The notes under the pieces are model-generated. The model was not told the DNA's origin. It made no database searches and was given only the letters and a program-made list of their open reading frames with translations. A stretch of DNA of 7,259 nt from Campylobacteraceae bacterium. Lineage in GTDB: Bacteria > Campylobacterota > Campylobacteria > Campylobacterales > Campylobacteraceae. Each line of letters opens with the position of its first letter. The stretch's first letter is position 1. The DNA is taken from NCBI GenBank assembly GCA_012521935.1, contig JAAYLJ010000183.1, positions 1-7,259 on the forward strand. The letters run 5' to 3'. The position numbers and the translations under genes were made by a program. Positions 1-6,251 of the stretch are shown piece by piece.

Positions 1-243
1 ATTACAGTAAATAAAAATACAGTTCCAGGAGAGACAAGAAGTCCTTTTGTAACCTCAGGTGTAAGACTTGGCTCACCTGCTCTTACAGCTAGAGGCATGA
101 AAGAGGAGGAGTTTAAGACAATTGCTGGATTTATAGCTGATGTGTTAGACAATATAGAAAATCAAAAAGTACAACAAGAGATAAAAGAGAAGGTAAAATC
201 TTTGGCAAGCAACTTTAAAATTTATGATCAAGCGACATATTAG
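1..243 (+). CDS. glyA: Serine hydroxymethyltransferase, C-terminal 80 residues (5' truncated by window)
   Basis: The open frame from the first base to a TAG at 241-243 encodes the C-terminal end of a PLP-dependent serine hydroxymethyltransferase, the cytosolic enzyme that interconverts serine and glycine with tetrahydrofolate. The diagnostic stretch is TRSPFVTSGVRLGSPALTARG-like: residues 13-26 of the fragment read SPFVTSGVRLGSPA, which matches the conserved SPFVTSGIRxGTPA block whose Arg binds the substrate carboxylate in this family. After it comes the usual helical tail (GMKEEEF, then IAGFIADVL), ending in YDQATY. The family is about 415 residues long, so roughly 335 residues lie upstream of the window. 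The next gene follows after 8 nt, so glyA probably leads the + strand operon, and the promoter lies outside the window. Identification is secure despite the truncation. Confidence 0.95.
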   Translation: MTVNKNTVPGETRSPFVTSGVRLGSPALTARGMKEEEFKTIAGFIADVLDNIENQKVQQEIKEKVKSLASNFKIYDQATY

Positions 244-251
244 GATTTGAT

Positions 252-794
252 ATGCTGCCCATAGATACATCATTAATTAAGATTATAAAAGATCATTACT
301 GGATTAAAAGAGATCAAATAGTAAGAAAAGTTGAGCATAAAGGTAGAACTTTTTTTGATAAATATGAGTTAATCAATGAGCCAATTACTCACACTTTAGT
401 AAAAGAGCATGAGGCTGGCAATATAACCATTGCTCACTCCCTTATAAATAAGCATGATAAGGTAGAGAATATTGTTTTTGATTATAATGGTAGAAATACA
501 GAGCGTTTTTGGCATAGGGCACAGTTATTGCTTAGAGAAGAGGGGTTTATAAACTTTAGCGCATATGAGAGTAAAACACCAGGGCATTTGCATCTTTATG
601 TTCATAAAGGGCACACAACCTTGCAAGAAGCTTATCAGATAGCCTCTATGCTCTCCATGAAACTTAGTCAAAGATTGCCTAGAGAGTGGAGAATGTTTCC
701 AAACCCTGATTTACCTAGAGAGTTTAACATTTTGGCACTACCATATACTTTATACCAAAAAGAAAGAGGCGCTTCTTGGTCAAAGCATATGTAG
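252..794 (+). CDS. DUF1882-family protein of unknown function (HP0184/Cj0403-like)
   Basis: A 180-residue soluble protein with no signal peptide or membrane segment. It resembles the DUF1882 family, known to me from Helicobacter and Campylobacter next to glyA; no biochemical role is established that I know of. The ATG lies 6 nt after an AGGA (242-245) that overlaps the glyA stop. Visible blocks are a charged N-terminal part (1-70), a strand-like IVFDYNG (74-80), a helix (FWHRAQLLLREEG, 86-98), a strand ending in TPGHLHLYVHKG (109-120), a long helix (124-142), and WRMFPNPD (146-153) followed by REFNILALPYTLY (156-168). It is rich in His and aromatic residues. The order of the blocks resembles archaeo-eukaryotic primase/LigD polymerase-type domains, but the DxD metal motif is not intact, so I do not assign that activity. 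The position between glyA and a SPOR gene is the strongest family cue. Confidence 0.82.
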   Translation: MLPIDTSLIKIIKDHYWIKRDQIVRKVEHKGRTFFDKYELINEPITHTLVKEHEAGNITIAHSLINKHDKVENIVFDYNGRNTERFWHRAQLLLREEGFINFSAYESKTPGHLHLYVHKGHTTLQEAYQIASMLSMKLSQRLPREWRMFPNPDLPREFNILALPYTLYQKERGASWSKHM

Positions 795-796
795 AA

Positions 797-803
797 AAAG
801 GAG
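797..803 (+). promoter_or_regulatory. Strong Shine-Dalgarno for the SPOR gene
   Basis: AAAGGAG lies 5 nt before the ATG at 809, in the 14-nt gap after the DUF1882 stop. It is the best ribosome binding site in the + strand operon and fixes the start of the SPOR gene. Confidence 0.75.
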
Positions 804-808
804 ACTAG

Positions 809-1513
809 ATGGAAGATAAAAATGAGTTGAGTGACATTGTTTTAGAAAAAGATGATGACTCACAAGGGGTTAAATTAAAGCGCATCTTAGTTATTGCCGC
901 AGTGCTAGTACTTCTATTTCTAGCGGTTTTAATAATAATGAGAGCATTAAATAAACCTGCTTCAAGCCAAGAGGCTAGATTAGTTTTGCCACCAGAGCCA
1001 AAAAGTGTTGAAACAAAGATAGATGAACCTCTTTTTGAACAAGTTCCCATCATTGAAGAGGAAGAAGAGAGCTTTGAGGATATGGTTAAAAAACTAAAAG
1101 AAAAAGAGATCCAAAGAACTAAAGAGCAAGAGAAAACTTTGGAAGAAAAACAACCTGAGCCTAAAGAGATAGTAAGTGCAGATAAGCCTGTTTTAGAGCC
1201 AAAGGAAGTAGTTGTTCCAAAAAAAGAAGAAGCAAAACCAAAAGAGGTAGCAGCTCCAAAAAGTGTTGATGGAAAAACTGCAAAAGGCTTATATGTGCAA
1301 GTTTTATCAACATCAAAAGTTTCTCCTAGTAGCTCATTTTTAAAAACACTTAAAGATAAAGGATATGAATACACTCTTTACGATACGGTGATAAATAATA
1401 TTCCTTACACTAAAGTTTTAATTGGCCCTTTTGATGGCAGTAGTGCAAAAGAGAATTTAGCCAAAATTAAAAAAGATGTGACTGATGGTGCATTTATGTA
1501 TGAAGTAAAATGA
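809..1513 (+). CDS. Single-pass membrane protein with C-terminal SPOR (peptidoglycan-binding) domain
   Basis: A 234-residue protein with the architecture of a bitopic SPOR protein. It has a short acidic cytoplasmic tail (1-20), one transmembrane helix at about 26-44 (ILVIAAVLVLLFLAVLIIM) preceded by KLKR, and a long Lys/Glu/Pro-rich low-complexity linker (about 48-155, with repeated PKEV/PKE units). The C-terminal SPOR domain is at about 158-234 (GLYVQVLS, then FLKTLKDKGYEY, then YTKVLIGPF, ending AFMYEVK). SPOR domains bind denuded glycan strands at the septum, and proteins of this shape (DedD/FtsN-like) act in cell division or late septal remodelling on the periplasmic side. The topology is N-in. 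The gene ends in an ATGA overlap with the next gene, so translation is probably coupled. The specific orthologue within the SPOR family cannot be fixed from sequence alone. Confidence 0.88.
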   Translation: MEDKNELSDIVLEKDDDSQGVKLKRILVIAAVLVLLFLAVLIIMRALNKPASSQEARLVLPPEPKSVETKIDEPLFEQVPIIEEEEESFEDMVKKLKEKEIQRTKEQEKTLEEKQPEPKEIVSADKPVLEPKEVVVPKKEEAKPKEVAAPKSVDGKTAKGLYVQVLSTSKVSPSSSFLKTLKDKGYEYTLYDTVINNIPYTKVLIGPFDGSSAKENLAKIKKDVTDGAFMYEVK

Positions 1514-2922
1514 TGATAGTTAAGAGTTTTCTTTTTGATGAATTAACTCCAATATCTATTTTTCATAAACTCTCTAAGTTGTTTAAAGAAGAGTTTGGAG
1601 CTTTGTTTGAGAGTGCTATAAATTCTGAATCTGGCAATTTTAGCTATCTGTTTTTTGGAACAAGGGAGAGAGTTTTCCTAAAAGATGGTAAAACTTTCCA
1701 CTTAGATGAGATGGGAGAGTTAAATGAGATAAGTGAAGATCTCTTTATTTACTTAAAAAAAAGATATAAAAATATAGACAACTCTTACTATAAAAAGATT
1801 GCAAAAGAGCACAATATAGGCTTTACTGATGGTTTTATTGGGTATGTTGGATATGAGTGTGTAAAAATATTTGAGCCAACTTTAAAAAAAAGTATGGATG
1901 GATTAAAAGATCCAGTCCAAATTGCAGATCTTGATTTAATTAGACCCAAAATAGTCTTAGCCTTTTCTCACAAAGCAAACAAGCTAACCATTCTTTCATT
2001 TTGTGAAGAGATGAAAGAAAAGATTGAAAAAATTTCTTTAGCGCTGTACGAGCCACACCTTCATACTCCTTTAATAAAAAGCGAAATAGATCCCGCAAAG
2101 GGTTCATTTGCCATAAGCAAAGATGAGTTTATGAAAAAAGTTGAAGAGTCAAAAAAACTCATTCAAGATGGTGATATATTTCAAATATTAATTTCAAATA
2201 GATTTACCCAGTACTCCAAAATAGATTATTTAAGTTTTTACAGGGTTTTAAGAAGTAAAAACCCATCCCCGTATATGTTTTTATTAAACTACACTACCCA
2301 CGCCATTGCTGGGAGTTCGCCTGAAGTTATGGTTGGGTTAAAAGAAGGCAATATAATTTTAAGACCAATAGCAGGAACTAGAAGAAGAGGCAAAGATGTA
2401 GACGAAGATAGAGCTTTTGAAAAAGAGTTAAAAGAGGATGAGAAAGAGAAAAGTGAACATGTAATGCTCATAGATTTGGGCCGAAATGATGTAAACAGAG
2501 TTGCTAAACCTGGAAGTGTGGAAGTTACTGATGTGATGAGAATAGAGAGATATTCTCATGTAATGCACATGGTTAGCGATATTGAAGGAAAATTAAAAGA
2601 AGACTCTGATATGTTTGATCTATTTAAATCCACCTTTACTGCTGGCACAATGACAGGTGCGCCAAAAGTAAGAGCTATGGAGCTTATAGCTAAGTTTGAA
2701 GGTTTAAAAAGAGGGTTTTATAGTGGCGCGGTTGGTTATTTTGGTTTTGATGGAAATATGGATAGCGCTATTATGATTAGAACTTCATACTTAGATGATG
2801 AAAAGATTTTGTTTCAAGCTGGAGCTGGAGTGGTGGCTGATAGCAAGCCTGAGCTTGAGTTTTTAGAAGTTAAAAATAAATTAGCTGCTCTTATGAGTTC
2901 ACTAGAGGATTTAAAAAAATAG
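1510..2922 (+). CDS. trpE: Anthranilate synthase component I (TrpE-type chorismate-binding enzyme)
   Basis: A 470-residue chorismate-utilising enzyme with the full N-terminal TrpE domain and C-terminal chorismate-binding domain. With a glutamine amidotransferase partner (TrpG), the family converts chorismate to anthranilate, the first tryptophan step. Motifs are PIAGT (286-290), LIDLGRNDVNRV (from 320), YSHVMHMV (348-355, with H353 matching the catalytic His), AGTMTGAPK (378-386), GAVGYFGFDG and QAGAGVV (436-442). Ala at PIAGT favours anthranilate synthase over E. coli PabB-type aminodeoxychorismate synthase, which has Lys there. The N-terminal LTPIS and LFES (32-35) resemble the tryptophan-binding LLES feedback motif, so feedback inhibition is plausible. 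The start overlaps the SPOR stop (ATGA); ATG 1510 and ATG 1513 are both possible, and no strong Shine-Dalgarno is visible. No trpG or other trp gene is adjacent; aroE follows by a one-base overlap. Confidence 0.85.
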   Translation: MMIVKSFLFDELTPISIFHKLSKLFKEEFGALFESAINSESGNFSYLFFGTRERVFLKDGKTFHLDEMGELNEISEDLFIYLKKRYKNIDNSYYKKIAKEHNIGFTDGFIGYVGYECVKIFEPTLKKSMDGLKDPVQIADLDLIRPKIVLAFSHKANKLTILSFCEEMKEKIEKISLALYEPHLHTPLIKSEIDPAKGSFAISKDEFMKKVEESKKLIQDGDIFQILISNRFTQYSKIDYLSFYRVLRSKNPSPYMFLLNYTTHAIAGSSPEVMVGLKEGNIILRPIAGTRRRGKDVDEDRAFEKELKEDEKEKSEHVMLIDLGRNDVNRVAKPGSVEVTDVMRIERYSHVMHMVSDIEGKLKEDSDMFDLFKSTFTAGTMTGAPKVRAMELIAKFEGLKRGFYSGAVGYFGFDGNMDSAIMIRTSYLDDEKILFQAGAGVVADSKPELEFLEVKNKLAALMSSLEDLKK

Positions 2923-3725
2923 TGAAACTATACGCAGTTTTTGGAAACCCCATTGAGCACTCTTTGTCTCCTAGAATGCACAATCTAGCCTTTGAATTTT
3001 TTAAAATTAATGGAGCTTACATAAAAGATAGGCTAATTGATGGCTCAAAACTTTTAGAAAGATTTGATGAACTTAAGTTAAGTGGTGCAAATGTGACTGT
3101 TCCACATAAAGAGAGTGCTTTTAAAGCTTGTGATGAAGTAAGGGGGATTGCTAAAAAAGTAGGTGCTGTAAATACCATAGTTAAAGAAAAAGATAAAATC
3201 ATTGGCTACAATAGCGACGCTTTAGGATTTTTAAACTCATTAAAGGATTTTATAACTCCCAAAAAAACACTTATCTTAGGAGCTGGAGGAACAGCAAAAG
3301 CCATAGCTCACGCGCTAAATGAGTCAAACTTTAAAACTACTATATTAAATAGATCCAAAAATAGATTAGATTATTTTTTAAATTTAGGTTTTGAGTGTTT
3401 TAGTCATGAAGATTTTTTAATGGATGAGTATGATTTAATTGTAAATACCACACCAGCAGGTTTAAATGATGATTTTTTGCCTTTAGATGAGAGTGTTTTA
3501 GTGAAGATTTTAAGTAAAGCTAGTGCGGTTTATGATGTGATTTATGGAAAAAACACACCTTTTATCAAAAAAGCAAAAGAGTTTAACCTCTTAACTAAAG
3601 ATGGAGAAGATATGCTTGCTTATCAAGGGGCTATTGCTTTTATTCTTTTTAACTCAAATAGTTTAAATGAAGACAAAATTGTTAATGTAATGAAAGAGGC
3701 TCTTAAACTTCCTTCCTTTCATTAA
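2922..3725 (+). CDS. aroE: Shikimate dehydrogenase
   Basis: A 267-residue protein, normal for AroE, which reduces 3-dehydroshikimate to shikimate with NADPH in the cytosol. Family signatures are all present: GNPIEHSLSPRMHN (8-21) for shikimate binding, NVTVPHK with catalytic Lys63, NSDALGF with the paired Asp99, the Rossmann loop GAGGTA (120-125), NRS (143-145) for the NADP 2'-phosphate, NTTPAG, and GEDMLAYQGA near the C terminus. It starts with GTG at 2922, sharing its first base with the TAG stop of trpE (TAGTG); an AGAGGA lies at 2904-2909. This coupling places chorismate supply (AroE) directly behind chorismate use (TrpE). The last 23 nt overlap the convergent recR, and the stop codon sits in an inverted repeat. 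Confidence 0.95.
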   Translation: MKLYAVFGNPIEHSLSPRMHNLAFEFFKINGAYIKDRLIDGSKLLERFDELKLSGANVTVPHKESAFKACDEVRGIAKKVGAVNTIVKEKDKIIGYNSDALGFLNSLKDFITPKKTLILGAGGTAKAIAHALNESNFKTTILNRSKNRLDYFLNLGFECFSHEDFLMDEYDLIVNTTPAGLNDDFLPLDESVLVKILSKASAVYDVIYGKNTPFIKKAKEFNLLTKDGEDMLAYQGAIAFILFNSNSLNEDKIVNVMKEALKLPSFH

Positions 3726-3729
3726 GAGC
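3699..3729. repeat. Inverted repeat spanning the convergent aroE/recR ends (possible weak bidirectional terminator)
   Basis: GCTCTTAA (3699-3706) and TTAAGAGC (3722-3729) form a perfect 8-bp stem with a 15-nt loop. The left arm holds the recR stop (TTA at 3703-3705, TAA on the minus strand) and the right arm holds the aroE stop (TAA 3723-3725). In the + direction only a short TTT follows the stem, and in the - direction no T tract follows, so it is a poor intrinsic terminator by sequence. No other terminator-like structure is seen between the two converging units. Confidence 0.5.
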
Positions 3730-4275
3730 TTTGACTAATGAGAGAGTATCTACATTTTCTAACTGAACCCCAGTTGGGATTCCTTGAGCAATTTTACTAA
3801 AATTAACCTCGCACTCTTTTAGTTTTTCTTCAATATATAAAATGACTCCATCGCTAGAAAGCCCTGGAGTTAGCGCAAATATTATCTCTTTAATAGCGCT
3901 ATTTTCCACCCTATTTTTTAATTTCATAGCCTCTTCTTCATTTACATTTTCTAAAACATAATATCTACCTACAAAGGCTTCGTTCTCTTCTAAAATAAGT
4001 ATATCTTTTGGGCTTTCAACTATACACAAAAGTGAAGTATCTCTACTTTTATCTAAACATATATCACAAATCTCATCCTCACTAATCCCTCCACACTCTG
4101 CGCATCTTTGAAGAGATCTAACCGCTTTTTCAAGAGTGTGTGCAAGCTTCATGGCACTAAAAGGATCTTTTAACACAAGATGAAAAGCAAATCTTTGTGC
4201 TGATTTTTTACCCACAGTTGGAAGTGCCAAAAAAGCTTCAACTAAATTATGAAATGAGTCTAATTTATATTTCAC
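3703..4275 (-). CDS. recR: Recombination mediator protein RecR
   Basis: A 190-residue RecR, the ring-forming DNA-binding protein that works with RecF/RecO to load RecA on gapped DNA. Domains are a helix-hairpin-helix at LPTVGKKSAQR (18-28), a four-Cys zinc site (C58, C61, C70, C73), a TOPRIM domain starting LLCIVESPKD (82-91), and the C-terminal GIPTGVQLENVDTLSLVKAL, equivalent to the Walker-B-like GxPxGGxLExxD segment. It is about 10 residues shorter than E. coli RecR. The missing stretch is the TOPRIM loop that normally reads SPLDGxGP, and the usual NPTxEGE reads TPGLSSDG here. The start is GTG at 4275-4273 with AGAGGA 4 nt upstream, inside the end of the kinase gene (11-nt overlap), so recR is probably translated from the two-component mRNA. 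Confidence 0.93.
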   Translation of the reverse strand: MKYKLDSFHNLVEAFLALPTVGKKSAQRFAFHLVLKDPFSAMKLAHTLEKAVRSLQRCAECGGISEDEICDICLDKSRDTSLLCIVESPKDILILEENEAFVGRYYVLENVNEEEAMKLKNRVENSAIKEIIFALTPGLSSDGVILYIEEKLKECEVNFSKIAQGIPTGVQLENVDTLSLVKALNERKEV

Positions 4276-5536
4276 TATTCCTCTTTTTTCTCTTTTTTTC
4301 TTTCATTTTAAAGTCTATACAAAATTTATGTATTTCATTTTTATAGCGGTACCTTAATTCAAAACCGTGTAATTCTAAAATATTTTTCACAATATAAAGT
4401 CCAAGTCCCATCCCTTTTTTACCCTTGCTTGCAGTTGTAGTGAAGGCTTCATAATAGTGCTCAATTGGATATTCTAGTGGTTTTGAGCTACTGCTTATAC
4501 AAAGCATATTTTTTGTAAAAGAGAGTCTTACTTTTTTATCATCTGAGTATTTTAACCCATTATCTAATAAATTTTTAATTGCCAAAGTCATTAAACCAAA
4601 ATCAACTACAATGAGAGGATTTGACTCTAAACAGATATTTACCCTAGAGTAAAGCTGCTCCTCTTCAAGCATTAAAAGATCGGTTGCTTGCTCAACAACT
4701 AGCATCAAAGGATACTCTTTTTTTTCTAGCGCGTAGCTTCTAGAGACTAACTGCTCTATTTTAGAGAACTCATTTATTAGTAGATCCAATCTTTCAAAAA
4801 TACCCACTAACCTATTTTTCTCTACAACACTTTCCACCATCTCTGAAACAATGCGCCCCTTCCCGATGGGAGTTTTAAGCTCATGCATAATGGTTCTTAA
4901 AAAAAGCTGCCTTGAGCGGATTAAATCTCTTATCTTTTTAACAGCCTTATCAAACTCATTTGCCACCTCAGCTATCTCATCTTTACCATCAATCTTGCAC
5001 TCTACATCCATATCTCCACTTGCAAAGCGCCTAATGCTTCCACTTAACTCTTTTAAAGGACTTATGCTTTTAATTATTGATACATACATCGACATAAGAA
5101 GAACTAAAGCTAAAGCAAAACCAACCCATAAAAAATCATTTGCTTGTTTGCCGCTTTGGTTTTCTAAAAGAATTCTAACTGAAGCGCCATCAACTAAGAG
5201 GTAAAATCTATTGTTGTAAACTATTGAAGATAAAGAGCCAAGTTGTGTCATCCTATGAAAGCTAATCTCTCCATCTTCCAAAACTGAAACCATTAAATTG
5301 CGGTTTTCTACCTGTTTTAATCCAAAATGTCTAAAAAAAGCTTCTAAATCCCTTGGTGGTGTATTGTTTTGATATAGTCGAAATAGATAATTAATGGCTT
5401 GAAACTGTCTTTCTTGCATATTTTCTAAATTGTATCTAGTTTGCATCTTAGCTAAAAGAAGAAATAGCAAACAAATTAAGATAAAAGTGAAACTAAATAT
5501 AAAAGTAATTCTACTATTTAAAGAGTGTCTATTCAT
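4265..5536 (-). CDS. ArsS/RacS-like sensor histidine kinase
   Basis: A 423-residue inner-membrane kinase. TM1 is at about 10-29 and a periplasmic sensor region of about 105 residues (30-135) has no family I recognise. TM2 is at about 136-155, followed by a HAMP linker (about 156-208; SPLKELSGSIRRFASGD, then DEIAEVANEFD). The H-box is LRTIMHELKTP with phosphoacceptor His218, the N-box is NLLDN (322-326), and the glycine box is GMGLGLYIVKN (375-385). The DxGxG box is not recognisable: ISSSSKPL (347-354) is at its place. This resembles the ArsS/RacS group of Campylobacterota, where the region is also atypical as far as I recall. The tail is strongly basic (KMKEKKRKKR). Translation is coupled to the regulator by an ATGA overlap (5533-5536). 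Phosphotransfer to that regulator is inferred from gene pairing. The signal is unknown; the LTxxQ protein encoded upstream is a candidate periplasmic partner. Confidence 0.88.
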   Translation of the reverse strand: MNRHSLNSRITFIFSFTFILICLLFLLLAKMQTRYNLENMQERQFQAINYLFRLYQNNTPPRDLEAFFRHFGLKQVENRNLMVSVLEDGEISFHRMTQLGSLSSIVYNNRFYLLVDGASVRILLENQSGKQANDFLWVGFALALVLLMSMYVSIIKSISPLKELSGSIRRFASGDMDVECKIDGKDEIAEVANEFDKAVKKIRDLIRSRQLFLRTIMHELKTPIGKGRIVSEMVESVVEKNRLVGIFERLDLLINEFSKIEQLVSRSYALEKKEYPLMLVVEQATDLLMLEEEQLYSRVNICLESNPLIVVDFGLMTLAIKNLLDNGLKYSDDKKVRLSFTKNMLCISSSSKPLEYPIEHYYEAFTTTASKGKKGMGLGLYIVKNILELHGFELRYRYKNEIHKFCIDFKMKEKKRKKRNSEI

Positions 5537-6204
5537 CCAAGTAGTTTATATCCTATTCCTCGTACTGAGTGTATATGTTGTGGGTTTTTGGAACTCTCTC
5601 CAATCTTCGCTCTTAATCTACCTATGATTACATCTAAGCTTTTTGAGCCTTTATCTTTTAAAGATTTACAATTATAAACTAACTGCTCTCTAGAGATGGA
5701 GTAGCTATGTTGTTTGATTAAATATGAGAGTATTTCATACTCTGCAGGAGTTAAAACAAGAGGCTCTTCTTCATAAAAAATTTGATGTCTTTTCTCATCT
5801 ACTCTAAATTTTGTCTCAATTTCAGGGGTTTTTGGTTCACTGGTTTTTTTATATCTTCTAATTAAACTAATAATTCTTGCATGCATCTCTTTTGGATCAT
5901 AAGGCTTTGGTAGATAATCATCCGCTCCTAATTGCAGTCCAACTACCTTGTCGCTTACATCGCTTCTAGCTGAGGAGATAATGATTGGAATGTCATATTT
6001 TTCTCTAATCTCTTTGCAAACATCAAGACCATCCATTCCTGGAAGAGTCAAATCTAAAATCAATAAATCATATTTTTTTATACCTGCACTTAAACCCAAA
6101 AAAGGATCTTCATAGTTTGTAACTTTGATATTATATTTACTTAAATATTCAGCTAAAATCTGTGCAAACTCTGGATCATCTTCAATCATAAGTATATTTA
6201 TCAT
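5533..6204 (-). CDS. OmpR/PhoB-family response regulator (RacR/ArsR-like)
   Basis: A 223-residue two-domain DNA-binding regulator. The receiver (1-about 115) has the acidic pair D9/D10, phosphoacceptor D51 (LILDLTLPGMDG), S78 at the Thr/Ser switch, Y97 and K100 in the LPKPYDP loop. The C-terminal winged helix (about 126-223) shows LTPAEYEILSYL, SREQLV, SLDVIIGRLRAKI and the closing HSVRGIGYKLLG, all typical of OmpR/PhoB proteins. I chose the ATG at 6204 because GAGGTGG lies 7 nt upstream and the protein then begins MINILMIEDD as expected. An in-frame TTG at 6243 would add 13 residues read through a G/C hairpin and is unlikely. Its partner kinase overlaps by 4 nt. The gene order around dnaJ and recR matches my memory of C. 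jejuni racR. A likely target is the 11-bp-phased repeat upstream of this operon. Confidence 0.92.
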   Translation of the reverse strand: MINILMIEDDPEFAQILAEYLSKYNIKVTNYEDPFLGLSAGIKKYDLLILDLTLPGMDGLDVCKEIREKYDIPIIISSARSDVSDKVVGLQLGADDYLPKPYDPKEMHARIISLIRRYKKTSEPKTPEIETKFRVDEKRHQIFYEEEPLVLTPAEYEILSYLIKQHSYSISREQLVYNCKSLKDKGSKSLDVIIGRLRAKIGESSKNPQHIHSVRGIGYKLLG

Positions 6205-6211
6205 TAAAAAA

Positions 6212-6218
6212 CCACCTC
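6212..6218 (-). promoter_or_regulatory. Shine-Dalgarno of the response regulator
   Basis: The minus strand reads GAGGTGG, 7 nt before ATG 6204. It decides the start against the upstream in-frame TTG at 6243. Confidence 0.7.
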
Positions 6219-6221
6219 GTA

Positions 6222-6245
6222 TTTTAGGGGGACTAGCCCCCAAAA
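6222..6245 (-). repeat. G/C-rich hairpin between the Spy-like gene and the response regulator
   Basis: GGGGG (6227-6231) and CCCCC (6237-6241) surround a 5-nt loop (ACTAG). TTTT (6222-6225) and AAAA (6242-6245) can extend the stem across one bulged A (6226). It sits 7 nt past the stop of the upstream gene and just before the regulator's ribosome binding site. No T tract follows in the minus direction, so it is not a classic intrinsic terminator. It may act as an mRNA stability, processing or partial termination element that uncouples expression of the two genes. Confidence 0.5.
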
Positions 6246-6251
6246 CTTAAT

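Noticed and set aside
1140..1275. PKEV/PKE-like repeats in the SPOR gene linker as a DNA repeat element
   Set aside because: The repetition is imperfect at DNA level and is explained by the low-complexity Lys/Pro/Glu linker common in SPOR and TonB-like envelope-spanning proteins.
805..1374. Minus-strand open frame of 189 codons, very Ser/Phe-rich
   Set aside because: It is antisense to the Lys/Glu-rich linker of the SPOR gene (complementary codons give Ser/Phe/Leu), has no recognisable domain, and opposes a well supported gene with a strong ribosome binding site.
2289..2471. Minus-strand 60-codon open frame inside trpE (and a similar one at 3017-3202 inside aroE)
   Set aside because: Both are short Ser/Leu-rich shadows of conserved enzyme coding sequence with no independent support.
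4851..5204. Plus-strand open frame of 117 codons
   Set aside because: It is antisense to the HAMP and H-box coding part of the kinase gene, with no domain and no supporting context.
5430..5627. Plus-strand 65-codon hydrophobic open frame
   Set aside because: It is antisense to the first transmembrane segment of the kinase and the end of the response regulator; hydrophobic shadows of this kind are expected there.
6205..6243. 13-residue N-terminal extension of the response regulator from TTG 6243
   Set aside because: The extension is read through the G/C hairpin and the ribosome binding site; the ATG at 6204 has GAGGTGG at 7 nt and gives the normal start of the receiver domain.
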